Source: Mactromeris polynyma (taxonomy: Eukaryota; Mollusca; Bivalvia; Venerida; Mactridae). From it: DNA of 64,000 bases. Where the stretch lies: the NCBI GenBank assembly GCA_032209605.1, contig JASFXZ010000003.1, forward strand, positions 28,484,762-28,548,761. The letters are read 5' to 3'. This document shows positions 13,001-31,000 of the stretch, one piece after another; position 1 is the stretch's first letter, and every line of letters begins with the position of its first letter. Both the position numbers and the translations under genes were made by a program. The notes below the pieces were generated by a model that saw only the letters and a list, made by a program, of their open reading frames with translations, was not told the origin of the DNA and did no database searches.

Positions 13001-16000
13001 AACCATACATCAATGACTCCATAAACCACTAACTGAACAATTCATCATTCACACACATACACCACTAACTGAACAATTCATCATTCACAACATACACAAC
13101 TAACTGACCAATTCATCATTCACACCCATACCCCACTAACTGAACAATACATCAATCGCACCATACACCACTAACTGAACAATTCATCATTCACACCCAT
13201 ACACCACTAACTGAACAATACATCAATGACTCAATACACCACTAACTGAACAATACATCATTCACACCCATACACCACTAACTGAACAATTCATCATTCA
13301 CACCCATACACCACTTACTGAACAATTCATCATTCACACGCATACATCACTAACTGAACAATTCATCATTCACAACATACACCACTAACTGAACAATTCA
13401 TATTTCACACCCATACACCACTAACTGAACAAGTCATCATTCAACCCCATACACCACTAACTGAACAAGTCATCATTCACACCCATACACCACTAACTGA
13501 ACAATACATCAATGACTCCATACACCACAAACTGAACAATACATCAATGACTCCATATACTACTAACTGAACAATACATCATTCACACCCATACACCACT
13601 AACTGAACAATACATCAATGACTCCCTACACCACTAACTGAACAAATCATCATTCACACCCATACACCACTAACTGAACAATACATCAATGCCTCCATAC
13701 ACCACTAACTGAACAATACATCATTCACATCCATACACCACTAACTGAACAATACATCAATGACTCCATACACCACTAACTGAACAATACATCAGTCACA
13801 CCCATACACCACTAACTGAACAATACATCAATGACTCCATACACCACTAACTGAACAATACATCAGTCACACCCATACACCACTAACTGAACAATACATC
13901 AATGACTCCATACACCACTAACTGAGCAATACATCATTCACACCCATACATCACTAACTGAACAATTCATCATTCACACCCTTACACCACTAACTGAACA
14001 AGTCATCATTCACACCCATACACCACTAACTGAACAAGTCACCATTCACACCCATACACCACTAACTAAACAAGTCATCATTCACACCCATACACCACTA
14101 ACTGAACAATACATCTATGACTACATACACCATTAACTGAACAATTCATCATTCACACCCATACACCACTAACTGAACAATTCATCATTCACAACATACA
14201 CAACTAACTGAACAATTCATCATTCACACCCATACCCCACTAACTGAACAATACATCATTCGCACTATACACCACTAACTGAACAATTCATCATTCACAC
14301 CCATACACCACTAACTGAACAATTCATCATTCACACCCATACACCACTAACTGAACAATTCATCATTCACACCCATACACCACTAACTGAACAATTCATC
14401 ATTCACACCCATACACCACTAACTGAACAATACATCATTCACACCCATACACCACTAACTGAACAATTCATCATTCACACCCATACACCACTAACTGAAC
14501 AATACATCATTGACACCCATACACCACTAACTGACCAATTAATCATTCACAACATACACCACTAACTGAACAATTCATATTTCACACCAATACACCACTA
14601 ACTGAACAAGTCATCATTCAACCCCATACACCACTAACTGAACAAGTCATCATTCACACCCATACACCACTAACTGAACAATACATCAATGACTCCATAC
14701 ACCACTAAGTGAACAATACATCAATGACTCCATATACTACTAACTGAACAATACATTATTCACACCCATACACCACTAACTGAACAATACGTCAATGACT
14801 CCCTACACCACTAACTGAACAATTCATCATTCACACCCATACACCACTAACTGAACAATACATCAATGCCCCCATACACCACTAACTGAACAAGTCATCA
14901 TTCACACCCATACACCACTAACTGAACAAGTCATCATTCACACCCATACACCATTAACTAAACAAGTCATCATTCACACCCATACACCACTAACTGAACA
15001 ATACATCTATGACTACATACACCATTAACTGAACAATACGTCATTCACAATATACACAACTAACTGAACAATACATCATTCACACCCATACACCACTAAC
15101 TGAACAATTCATCATTCACACCCATACACCACTAACTGAACAATACATCAATGACTCCCTACAACACTAACTGAACAATTCCTCATTCATACCCATACAC
15201 CACAAACTGAACAATTTGTCATTCACACCCATACACCACTAACTGAACAATTAATCATTCACACCCATACACCACTAACTGAACAATTCATTATTCACAC
15301 CCATACACCACGAACTGAACAAGACATCAATGACTCCCTACACCACTAACTGAACAATTCATCATTCACACCCATACACCACTAACTGAACAATACATCA
15401 ATGACTCCCTACACCACTAACTGAACAATTCATCATTCACACCAGTACACCACTAACTGAACAATACATCATTCACACCCATACACCACAATCTGAACAA
15501 TACATCATTCACACCCATACTCCACAAACTGACAATATATCAATGACTCCCTACACCACTAACTGCACAATTCATCATTCACACCCATACATCACTAACG
15601 GAAGTCATCATTCACACCCATACACCTCTAACTGAACAATACATTGATGACTCCATACACCTCTAACTGAACAATTCGTCATTCACACCCATACACCACT
15701 AACTGAACAATTCATCATTCACACTCATACACCACAAACTGAACAATTCATCATTCACACCCATACACCACTAACTGAACAATTCGTCATTCACACCCAT
15801 ACACCACAAACTGAACAATTCGTCATTCACACCCATACACCACTAACTGAACAATTCGGCATTCACACCCATACACCACTAACTGAACAATTCATCACTC
15901 ACACCCATACAGCACTAACTGAACAATTTGTCATTCACACCCATACAGCACTAACTGAACAATTCGTCATTCACACCCATACACCACTAACTGAGCAATA

Positions 16001-19000
16001 CATCATTCACACCCATACACCACTTACTGAACAATTTGTCATTCACACCTATACAGCACTAACTGAACAATTCGTCATTCACACCCTTACATCACTAACT
16101 AAACAATTCGTCATTCACACCCATACACCACTAACTGAGCAATACATCATTCACACCCATACACCACTAACTGAACAATTCGTCATTCACACCCATACAC
16201 CACTAACTGAACAATTCGTCATTCACACCATTACACCACTAACTGAACAATTCGGCATTCACACCCATACACCACTAACTGAACAATTCATCACTCACAC
16301 CCATACAGCACTAACTGAACAATTTGTCATTCACACCCATACAGCACTAACTGAACAATTCGTCATTCACACCCATACACTACTAACTGAACAATTCGTC
16401 ATTCACACCCATACACCACTAACTGAGCAATACATCATTCACACCCATACACCACTTACTGAACAATTTGTCATTCACACCCATACAGCACTAACTGAAC
16501 AATTCGTCATTCACACCCTTACACCACTAACTAAACAATTCGTCATTCACACCCATACACCACTAACTGAGCAATACATCATTCACACCCATACATCACT
16601 AACTGAACAATTCATCATTCACACCCTTACACCACTAACTGAACAAGTCATCATTCACACCCATTCACCACTAACTGAACAAGTCATCATTCACACCCAT
16701 ACACCACTTACTAAACAAGTCATCATTCACACCCATACACCACTAACTGAACAATACATCTATGACTACATACACCTCTAACTGAACAATTCATCATTCA
16801 CACCCATACACCACTAACTAAACAATAAATCATTCACACCCATACACCACTAACTGAACAATACATCATTCACACCCATACACCACTAACTGAATAATAC
16901 ATCTATGACTACATACACCACTAACCGAACAATACATCATTCACACCCATACACCACTAACTGAACAATTCATCATTCACACCCATACACCACTAACTGA
17001 ACAATTCATCATTCACAACATACACAACTAACTGAACAATTCATCATTCACACCCATACACCACTAACTGAACAATACATCATTCGCACTATACACCACT
17101 AACTGAACAATTCATCATTCACACCCATACACCACTAACTGAACAATTCATCATTCACACCAATACACCACTAACTGAACAATACATCATTCACACCCAT
17201 ACACCACTAACTGAACAATTCATCATTCACACCCATACACCACTTACTGAACAATTCATCATTCACACCCATACACCACTAACTGAACAATTAATCATTC
17301 ACAACATACACCACTAACTGAACAATTCATATTTCACACCCATACACCACTAACCGAACAAGTCATCATTCAACCCCATACACCACTAACTGAACAAGTC
17401 ATCATTCACACCCACACACCACTAACTGAACAATACATCAATGACTCCATACACCACTAACTGAACAATACATCAATGACTCCATATACTACTAACTGAA
17501 CAATACATCATTCACACCCATACACCACTAACTGAACAATACGTCAATGACTCCCTACACCACTAACTGAACAATTCATCATTCACACCCATACACCACT
17601 AACTGAACAATACATCAATGCCCCCATACACCACTAACTGAACAAGTCATCATTCACACCCATACACCACTAACTGAACAAGTCATCATTCACACCCATA
17701 CACCACTAACTAAACAAGTCATCATTCACACCCATACACCACTAACTGAACAATACATCTATGACTACATACACCATTAACTGAACAATTCATCATTCAC
17801 ACCCATACACCACTAACTGAACAATACATCAGTCACACCCATACACCACTAAATGAACAATACATCAATGACTCCCTACACCACTAACTGAACAATTCTT
17901 CATTCATACCCATTCCCAACTAACTGAACAATTTGTCATTCACACCCATACACCACTAACTGAACAATTAATCATTCACACCCATACACCACTAACTGAA
18001 CAATTCATTATTCACACCCATACACCACGAACTGAACAAGACATCAATGACTCCCTACACCACTAACTGAACAATTCATCATTCACACCCATACACCACT
18101 AACTGAACAATACATCAATGACTCCCTACACCACTAACTGAACAATTCATCATTCACACCCATACACCACTAACTGAACAATACATCATTCACACCCATA
18201 CACCACAAACTGAACAATACATCATTCACACCCATACACCACAAACTGACAATATATCAATGACTCCCTACACCACTAACTGAACAATTCATCATTCACA
18301 CCCATACATCACTAACGGAAGTCATTATTCACACCCATACACCTCTAACTGAACAATACATTGATGACTCCATACACCTCTAACTGAACAATTCGTCATT
18401 CACACCCATACACCACTAACTGAACAATTCATCATTCACACTCATACACCACAAACTGAACAATTCATCATTCACACCCATACACCACTAACTGAACAAT
18501 TCGACATTCACACCCATACACCACTAACTGAACAATTCGTCATTCACACCCATACACCACTAACTGAACAATTTGTCATTCACACCCATACAGCACTAAC
18601 TGAACAATTCGTCATTCACACCCATACACCACTAACTGAACAATTCGTCATTCACACCCATACACCACTAACTGAGCAATACATCATTCACACCCATACA
18701 CCACTTACTGAACAATTTGTCATTCACACCCATACAGCACTAACTGAACAATTCGTCATTCACACCCTTACACCACTAACTAAACAATTCGTCATTCACA
18801 CCCATACACCACTAACTGAGCAATACATCATTCACACCCATACACCACTAACTGAACAATTCGTCATTCACACCCATACACCACTAACTGAACAATTCGT
18901 CATTCACACCCATACACCACTAACTGAACAATTCGGCATTCACACCCATACACCACTAACTGAACAATTCATCACTCACACCCATACAGCACTAACTGAA

Positions 19001-22000
19001 CAATTTGTCATTCACACCCATACAGCACTAACTGAACAATTCGTCATTCACACCCATACACTACTAACTGAACAATTCGTCATTCACACCCATACACCAC
19101 TAACTGAGCAATACATCATTCACACCCATACACCACTTACTGAACAATTTGTCATTCACACCCATACAGCACTAACTGAACAATTCGTCATTCACACCCT
19201 TACACCACTAACTAAACAATTCGGCATTCACACCCATACATCACTAACTGAGCAATACATCATTCACACCCATACATCACAAACTGAACAATTCATCATT
19301 CACACCCTTACACCACTAACTGAACAAGTCATCATTCACACCCATACACCACTAACTGAACAAGTCATCATTCACACCCATACACCACTTACTAAACAAG
19401 TCATCATTCACACCCATACACCACTAACTGAACAATACATCTATGACTACATACACCATTAACTGAACAATTCATCATTCACACCCATACACCACTAACT
19501 GAACAATAAATCATTCACACCCATACACCACTAACTGAACAATACATCATTCACACCCATACACCACTAACTGAACAATACATCTATGACTACATACACC
19601 ACTAACCGAACAATACATCATTCACACCCATACACCACTAACTGAACAATTCATCATTCACACCCATACACCACTAACTGAACAATTCATCATTCACAAC
19701 ATACACAACTAACTGAACATTTCATCATTCACACCCATACCCCACTAACTGAACAATACATCATTCGCACTATACACCACTAACTGAACAATTCATCATT
19801 CACACCCATACACCACTAACTGAACAATTCATCATTCACACCCATACACCACTAACTGAACAATACATCATTCACACCCATACACCACTTACTGAACAAT
19901 TCATCATTCACACCCATACACCACTTACTGAACAATTCATCATTCACACCCATACACCACTAACTGAACAATAAATCATTCACACCCATACACCACTAAC
20001 TAAACAAGTCATCATTCACACCCATACACCACTAACTGAACAATACATCTATGACTACATAAACCATTAACTGAACAATTCATCATTCACACCCATACAC
20101 CACTAACTGAACAATACATCATTCACACCCATACACCACTAACTGAACAATACATCATTCACACCCATACACCACTAACTGAATAATACATCTATGACTA
20201 CATACACCACTAACTGAGTAATACATCATTCACACCCATACATCACTAACTGAACAATTCATCATTCACACCCTTACACCACTAACTGAACAAGTCATCA
20301 TTCACACCCATACACCACTAACTGAACAATACATCTATGACTACATACACCATTAACTGAACAATTCATCATTCATACCCATACACCACTAACTGAACAA
20401 GTCATCATTCACACCCATACACCACTAACTGAACAATACGTCATTCACAATATACACAACTAACTGAACAATACATCATTCACACCCATACACCACTAAC
20501 TGAACAATTCATCATTCACACCCATACACCACTAACTGACCAATTCATCATTCACACCCATACACCACTAACTGAACAAAACATCATTCACACCCATACA
20601 CCACTAACTGAACAATTCATCATTCACACCCATACACCACTAACTGAACAATACATCAATGACTCCAAACACCACTAACTGAGCAATACATCATTCACAC
20701 CCATACACCACTAACTGAACAATACATCATTCACACCCATACACCACTAACTGAACAATTCATCATTCACACCCATACACCACTAACTGAACAATACATC
20801 AATGACTCCAAACACCACTAACTGAGCAATACATCATTCACACCCATACACCTCTAACTGAACAATACATTGATGACTCCATACACCACTAACTGAACCA
20901 TACATCAATGACTCCATAAACCACTAACTGAACAATTCATCATTCACACACATACACCACAAACTGAACAATTCATCATTCACAACATACACAACTAACT
21001 GACCAATTCATCATTCACACCCATACCCCACTAACTGAACAATACATCAATCGCACCATACACCACTAACTGAACAATTCATCATTCACACCCATACACC
21101 ACTAACTGAACAATACATCAATGACTCAATACACCACTAACTGAACAATACATCATTCACACCCATACACCACTAACTGAACAATTCATCATTCACACCC
21201 ATACACCACTTACTGAACAATTCATCATTCACACCCATACATCACTAACTGAACAATTCATCATTCACAACATACACCACTAACTGAACAATTCATTTTT
21301 CACACCCATACACCACTAACTGAACAAGTCATCATTCAACCCCATACACCACTAACTGAACAAGTCATCATTCACACCCATACACCACTAACTGAACAAT
21401 ACATCAATGACTCCATATACTACTAACTGAACAATACATCATTCACACCCATACACCACTAACTGAACCATACATCAATGACTCCCTACACCACTAACTG
21501 AACAATTCATCATTCACACCCATACACCACTAACTGAACAATACATCAATGCCTCCATACACCACTAACTGAACAATACATCATTCACACCCATACACCA
21601 CTAACTGAACAATACATCAATGACTCCATACACCACTAACTGAACAATACATCAGTCACACCCATACACCACTAACTGAACAATACATCAATGACTCCAT
21701 ACACCACTAACTGAGCAATACATCATTCACACCCATACATCACTAACTGAACAATTCATCATTCACACCCTTACACCACTAACTGAACAAGTCATCATTC
21801 ACAACCATACACCACTAACTGAACAAGTCATCATTCACACCCATACACCACTAACTAAACAAGTCATCATTCACACCCATACACCACTAACTGAACAATA
21901 CATCTATGACTACATACACCATTAACTGAACAATTCATCATTCACACCCATACACCACTAACTGAACAATTCATCATTCACAACATACACAACTAACTGA

Positions 22001-25000
22001 ACAATTCATCATTCACACCCATACCCCACTAACTGAACAATACATCATTCGCACTATACACCACTAACTGAACAATTCATCATTCACACCCATACACCAC
22101 TAACTGAACAATTCATCATTCACACCCATACACCACTAACTGAACAATTCATCATTCACACCCATACACCACTAACTGAACAATTCATCATTCACACCCA
22201 TACACCACTAACTGAACAATACATCATTCACACCCATACACCACTAACTGAACAATTCATCATTCACACCCATACACCACTAACTGAACAATACATCATT
22301 CACACCCATACACCACTAACTGAACAATTAATCATTCACAACATACACCACTAACTGAACAATTCATATTTCACACCAATACACCACTAACTGAACAAGT
22401 CATCATTCAACCCCATACACCACTAACTGAACAAGTCATCATTCACACCCATACACCACTAACTGAACAATACATCAATGACTCCATACACCACTAACTG
22501 AACAATACATCAATGACTCCATATACTACTAACTGAACAATACATCATTCACACCCATACACCACTAACTGAACAATACGTCAATGACTCCCTACACCAC
22601 TAACTGAACAATTCATCATTCACACCCATACACCACTAACTGAACAATACATCAATGCCCCCATACACCACTAACTGAACTAGTCATCATTCACACCCAT
22701 ACACCACTAACTGAACAAGTCATCATTCACACCCATACACCACTAACTAAACAAGTCATCATTCACACCCATACACCACTAACTGAACAATACATCTATG
22801 ACTACATACACCATTAACTGAACAATACGTCATTCACAATATACACAACTAACTGAACAATACATCATTCACACCCATACACCACTAACTGAACAATTCA
22901 TCATTCACACCCATACACCACTAACTGAACAATACATCAATGACTCCCTACAACACTAACTGAACAATTCCTCATTCATACCCATACACCACTAACTGAA
23001 CAATTTGTCATTCACACCCATACACCACTAACTGAACAATTAATCATTCACACCCATACACCACTAACTGAACAATTCATTATTCACACCCATACACCAC
23101 GAACTGAACAAGACATCAATGACTCCCTACACCACTAACTGAACAATTCATCATTCACACCCATAAACCACTAACTGAACAATACATCAATGACTCCCTA
23201 CACCACTAACTGAACAATTCATCATTCACACCAGTACACCACTAACTGAACAATACATCATTCACACCCATACACCACAATCTGAACAATACATCATTCA
23301 CACCCATACACCACAAACTGACAATATATCAATGACTCCCTACACCACTAACTGAACAATTCATCATTCACACCCATACATCACTAACGGAAGTCATCAT
23401 TCACACCCATACACCTCTAACTGAACAATACATTGATGACTCCATACACCTCTAACTGAACAATTCGTCATTCACACCCATACACCACTAACTGAACAAT
23501 TCATCATTCACACTCATACACCACAAACTGAACAATTCATCATTCACACCCATACACCACTAACTGAACAATTCGTCATTCACACCCATACACCACAAAC
23601 TGAACAATTCGTCATTCACACCCATACACCACTAACTGAACAATTCGGCATTCACACCCATACACCACTAACTGAACAATTCATCACTCACACCCATACA
23701 GCACTAACTGAACAATTTGTCATTCACACCCATACACCACTAACTGAACAATTCGTCATTCACACCCATACACCACTAACTGAACAATTCGTCATTCACA
23801 CCCATACACCACTAACTGAGCAATACATCATTCACACCCATACACCACTTACTGAACAATTTGTCATTCACACCCATACAGCACTAACTGAACAATTCGT
23901 CATTCACACCCTTACACCGCTAACTAAACAATTCGTCATTCACACCCATACACCACTAACTGAGCAATACATCATTCACACCCATACACCACTAACTGAA
24001 CAATTAATCATTCACACCCATACACCACTAACTGAACAATTCATAATTCACACCCATACACCACGAACTGAACAAGACATCAATGACTCCCTACACCACT
24101 AACTGAACAATTCATCATTCACACCCATAAACCACTAACTGAACAATACATCAATGACTCCCTACACCACTAACTGAACAATTCATCATTCACACCAGTA
24201 CACCACTAACTGAACAATACATCATTCACACCCATACACCACAATCTGAACAATACATCATTCACACCCATACACCACAAACTGACAATATATCAATGAC
24301 TCCCTACACCACTAACTGAACAATTCATCATTCACACCCATACATCACTAACGGAAGTAATCATTCACACCCATACACCTCTAACTGAACAATACATTGA
24401 TGACTCCATACACCTCTAACTGAACAATTCGTCATTCACACCCATACACCACTAACTGAACAATTCATCATTCCCACTCATACACCACAAACTGAACAAT
24501 TCATCATTCACACCCATACACCACTAACTGAACAATTCGTCATTCACACCCATACACCACAAACTGAACAATTCGTCATTCACACCCATACACCACTAAC
24601 TGAACAATTCGGCATTCACACCCATACACCACTAACTGAACAATTCATCACTCACACCCATACAGCACTAACTGAACAATTTGTCATTCACACCCATACA
24701 GCACTAACTGAACAATTCGTCATTCACACCCATACACCACTAACTGAGCAATACATCATTCACACCCATACACCACTTACTGAACAATTTGTCATTCACA
24801 CCCATACAGCACTAACTGAACAATTCGTCATTCACACCCTTACACCACTAACTAAACAATTCGTCATTCACACCCATACACCACTAACTGAGCAATACAT
24901 ACACCCATACACCACTAACTGAACAATTCGTCATTCACACCCATACACCACTAACTGAACAATTCGTCATTCACACCATTACACCACTAACTGAACAATT

Positions 25001-28000
25001 CGGCATTCACACCCATACACCACTAACTGAACAATTCATCACTCACACCCATACAGCACTAACTGAACAATTTGTCATTCACACCCATACAGCACTAACT
25101 GAACAATTCGTCATTCACACCCATACACTACTAACTGAACAATTCGTCATTCACACCCATACACCACTAACTGAGCAATACATCATTCACAACCATACAC
25201 CACTTACTGAACAATTTGTCATTCACACCCATACAGCACTAACTGAACAATTCGTCATTCACACCCTTACACCACTAACTAAACAATTCGTCATTCACAC
25301 CCATACACCACTAACTGAGCAATACATCATTCACACCCATACATCACTAACTGAACAATTCGTCATTCACACCCTTACACCACTAACTGAACAAGTCATC
25401 ATTCACACCCATACACCACTAACTGAACAAGTCATCATTCACACCCATACACCACTTACTAAACAAGTCATCATTCACACCCATACACCACTAACTGAAC
25501 AATACATCTATGACTACATACACCATTAACTGAACAATTCATCATTCACACCCATACACCACTAACTGAACAATAAATCATTCACACCCATACACCACTA
25601 ACTGAACAATACATCATTCACACCCATACACCACTAACTGAATAATACATCTATGACTACATACACCACTAACCGAACAATACATCATTCACACCCATAC
25701 ACCACTAACTGAACAATTCATCATTCACACCCATACACCACTAACTGAACAATTCATCATTCACAACATACACAACTAACTGAACAATTCATCATTCACA
25801 CCCATACCCCACTAACTGAACAATACATCATTCGCACTATACACCACTAACTGAACAATTCATCATTCACACCCATACACCACTAACTGAACAATTCATC
25901 ATTCACACCCATACACCACTAACTGAACAATACATCATTCACACCCATACACCACTAACTGAACAATTCATCATTCACACCCATACACCACTTACTGAAC
26001 AATTCATCATTCACACCCATACACCACTAACTGAACAATTAATCATTCACAACATACACCACTAACTGAACAATTCATATTTCACACCCATACACCACTA
26101 ACTGAACAAGTCATCATTCAACCCCATACACCACTAACTGAACAAGTCATCATTCACACCCATACACCACTAACTGAACAATACATCAATGACTCCATAC
26201 ACCACTAACTGAACAATACATCAATGACTCCATATACTACTAACTGAACAATACATCATTCACACCCATACACCACTAACTGAACAATACGTCAATGACT
26301 CCCTACACCACTAACTGAACAATTCATCATTCACACCCATACACCACTAACTGAACAATACATCAATGCCCCCATACACCACTAACTGAACAAGTCATCA
26401 TTCACACCCATACACCACTAACTGAACAAGTCATCATTCACACCCATACACCACTAACTAAACAAGTCATCATTCACACCCATACACCACTAACTGAACA
26501 ATACATCTATGACTACATACACCATTAACTGAACAATTCATCATTCACACCCATACACCACTAACTGAACAATACATCATTCACACCCATACACCACTAA
26601 ATGAACAATACATCAATGACTCCCTACACCACTAACTGAACAATTCCTCATTCATACCCATACACAACTAACTGAACAATTTGTCATTCACACCCATACA
26701 CCACTAACTGAACAATTAATCATTCACACCCATACACCACTAACTGAACAATTCATCATTCACACCCATACACCACGAATGAACAAGACATCAATGACTC
26801 CCTACACCACTAACTGAACAATTCATCATTCACACCCATACACCACTAACTGAACAATACATCAATGACTCCCTACACCACTAACTGAACAATTCATCAT
26901 TCACACCCATACACCACTAACTGAACAATACATCATTCACACCCATACACCACAAACTGAACAATACATCATTCACACCCATACACCACAAACTGACAAT
27001 ATATCAATGACTCCCTACACCACTAACTGAACAATTCATCATTCACACCCATACATCACTAACGGAAGTCATTATTCACACCCATACACCTCTAACTGAA
27101 CAATACATTGATGACTCCATACACCTCTAACTGAACAATTCGTCATTCACACCCATACACCACTAACTGAACAATTCGTCATTCACACCCATACACCACT
27201 AACTGAACAATTTGTCATTCACACCCATACAGCACTAACTGAACAATTCGTCATTCACACCCATACACCACTAACTGAACAATTCGTCATTCACACCCAT
27301 ACACCACTAACTGAGCAATACATCATTCACACCCATACACCACTTACTGAACAATTTGTCATTCACACCCATACAGCACTAACTGAACAATTCGTCATTC
27401 ACACCCTTACACCGCTAACTAAACAATTCGTCATTCACACCCATACACCACTAACTGAGCAATACATCATTCACACCCATACACCACTAACTGAACAATT
27501 AATCATTCACACCCATACACCGCTAACTGAACAATTCATTATTCACACCCATACACCACGAACTGAACAAGACATCAATGACTCCCTACACCACTAACTG
27601 AACAATTCATCATTCACACCCATAAACCACTAACTGAACAATACATCAATGACTCCCTACACCACTAACTGAACAATTCATCATTCACACCAGTACACCA
27701 CTAACTGAACAATACATCATTCACACCCATACACCACAATCTGAACAATACATCATTCACACCCATACACCACAAACTGACAATATATCAATGACTCCCT
27801 ACACCACTAACTGAACAATTCATCATTCACACCCATACATCACTAACGGAAGTCATCATTCACACCCATACACCTCTAACTGAACAATACATTGATGACT
27901 CCATACACCTCTAACTGAACAATTCATCATTCACACTCATACACCACAAACTGAACAATTCATCATTCACACCCATACACCACTAACTGAACAATTCGTC

Positions 28001-31000
28001 ATTCACACCCATACACCACAAACTGAACAATTCGTCATTCACACCCATACACCACTAACTGAACAATTCGGCATTCACACCCATACACCACTAACTGAAC
28101 AATTCATCACTCACACCCATACAGCACTAACTGAACAATTTGTCATTCACACCCATACAGCACTAACTGAACAATTCGTCATTCACACCCATACACCACT
28201 AACTGAGCAATACATCATTCACACCCATACACCACTTACTGAACAATTTGTCATTCACACCCATACAGCACTAACTGAACAATTCGTCATTCACACCCTT
28301 ACACCACTAACTAAACAATTCGTCATTCACACCCATACACCACTAACTGAGCAATACATCATTCACACCCATACACCACTAACTGAACAATTCGTCATTC
28401 ACACCCATACACCACTAACTGAACAATTCGTCATTCACACCATTACACCACTAACTGAACAATTCGGCATTCACACCCATACACCACTAACTGAACAATT
28501 CATCAGTCACACCCATACAGCACTAACTGAACAATTTGTCATTCACACCCATACAGCACTAACTGAACAATTCGTCATTCACACCCATACACTACTAACT
28601 GAACAATTCGTCATTCACACCCATACACCACTAACTGAGCAATACATCATTCACACCCATTCACCACTTACTGAACAATTTGTCATTCACACCCATACAG
28701 CACTAACTGAACAATTCGTCATTCACACCCTTACACCACTAACTAAACAATTCGGCATTCACACCCATACACCACTAACTGAGCAATACATCATTCACAC
28801 CCATACATCACTAACTGAACAATTCATCATTCACACCCTTACACCACTAACTGAACAAGTCATCATTCACACCCATACACCACTAACTGAACAAGTCATC
28901 ATTCACACCCATACACCACTTACTAAACAAGTCATCATTCACACCCATACACCACTAACTGAACAATACATCTATGACTACATACACCATTAACTGAACA
29001 ATTCATCATTCACACCCATACACCACTAACTGAACAATAAATCATTCACACCCATACACCACTAACTGAACAATACATCATTCACACCCATACACCACTA
29101 ACTGAACAATACATCTATGACTACATACACCATTAACTGAACAATTCATCATTCACACCCACACACCACTAACTGAACAATTCATCATTCACACCCATAC
29201 ACCACTAACTGAACAATTCATCATTCACAACATACACCACAAACTGAACAATATATCAATGACTCCCTACACCACTAACTGAACAATACAAATAATACAA
29301 ATACAAAGCATTTATATAGCGCAAAAATGTATAAAGCGGTTGCGCTGTACAGTATCAGAACAAAACATCGCATACATACATAAACAAAATTAGCAATGAT
29401 ATTAAAGAAATATTATATGCGATATGATTTTAAAGGCACTTCGTATAGTCACTCTTGAGTTTAGTATCTTTGATATAGTCATTTACACAACATTCTAAGT
29501 GTTAAACCGCCCAAACAAGTATGTCTTTAGTTTTGACTTAAACTGCTTTTCATTAGCAATGTCCTTCAAATAATTTGGTAATGAGTTCCACCACTGAGGT
29601 CCAACAACTGCTAGAGATCTATCAGCAAGTTTAGTTTTTGTAGTTGGAATGTCAAAGAGAGGACTTGACGAGGATGATCTCAGTCTTTGTCGGTATTGGT
29701 TTTTAGATGAAATAAACATGTCACAAAGGTACGAAGGTGCTGTGCCATTTACAACACGAAACACAATCACAATCACTTTAAACCTAATTCTGGCACGAAT
29801 CGGTAGCCAGTGTAAAGATCTAAGAATCTCCACACTAGGTTGTTCGTATGTGGCACCAGTAACAATGCGTGCAGCATGATTCTGTACACGTTGTAATTTG
29901 TCCAGTTGGTAACTTGGAATACCAGTGAAAAGTCCATTGCAAAAGTCCAGATGTGAATGTATCAGACCATGAACGAGTATTTCTGCGGATTTCTGAGTAA
30001 GATGTTTTCTGATTGTCTTCAGATTTCTTAATTGCATATTTGCTACTTGACACTTTTTGGAAATATGCTTATCAAAACTCAGAGTACTGGTCATCTGTAC
30101 CCCCAAATCTCGAACAGTATCGACACAGTTGACTTCGATCCCACCAACGTTAACACTGGTTATGTTTAACTTGGACAGTTGTTGCCGTGTTCCATAGACA
30201 ATTATTTCTGTTTTACTGTTATTCATCTTTAGTTTGAACTAAGTCATCCATAACACAATATCATTAAGGCAATCGTTGAGTTGTTGAAGAACGATTGTCT
30301 CACTTTCAGTATCATCAGCTCTAAATTCGAAGGCAACTTTATGGTCATCCGCGTATCCATATAGATCTGCTGGATACTTCTGCACTACTTTGTTAAGGGC
30401 AGCTATATATAGAGTAAATAGTACTGGGCCAGCACAAGAACCCTGAGGGACACCGAATCTCAATGGTTCGGTATCGGATGCCGACTGCTCAATGACAACT
30501 TTCATTGTTCTGTTGGTTAAATATGACTCAATCCATTTCAATGGGATGCCTTGGATGAAAAAGTCATCATGTAAAATTTTAAGCAGTGTTGGTACATCGA
30601 TGGTGTCAAACGCGGCACTGAGGTCAATCATAACTACAATGGATACGCGGCGTTTATCAGCTGTATCTAAAAGGTCACTGTACATTTTCAGCATAGCAGT
30701 TTCAACACTTTGAAATTTACGATATGCACTTTGGTAAGATGGTAGCAAGTTTTTGGATTCAATATGACAAGAAATCTGTTTCATTGCCGCTTTTTCAAGA
30801 ATCTTTGACAGAAAAGTAAGATTGGACACCGGCCGATAGTTTTTCAGTTCTAGAGGTAGGCCTTTCTTTTTCAAAAGAGGCTTGATAACGGCACTCTTCC
30901 ATTCCTCTGGAAACACGCCAGATGATAATGACCGATTGACAATTTCAGTTATTACTGGTGATAATTTTGACAAGTGCTCTTTAAGCTTTGGTGTAGGCAA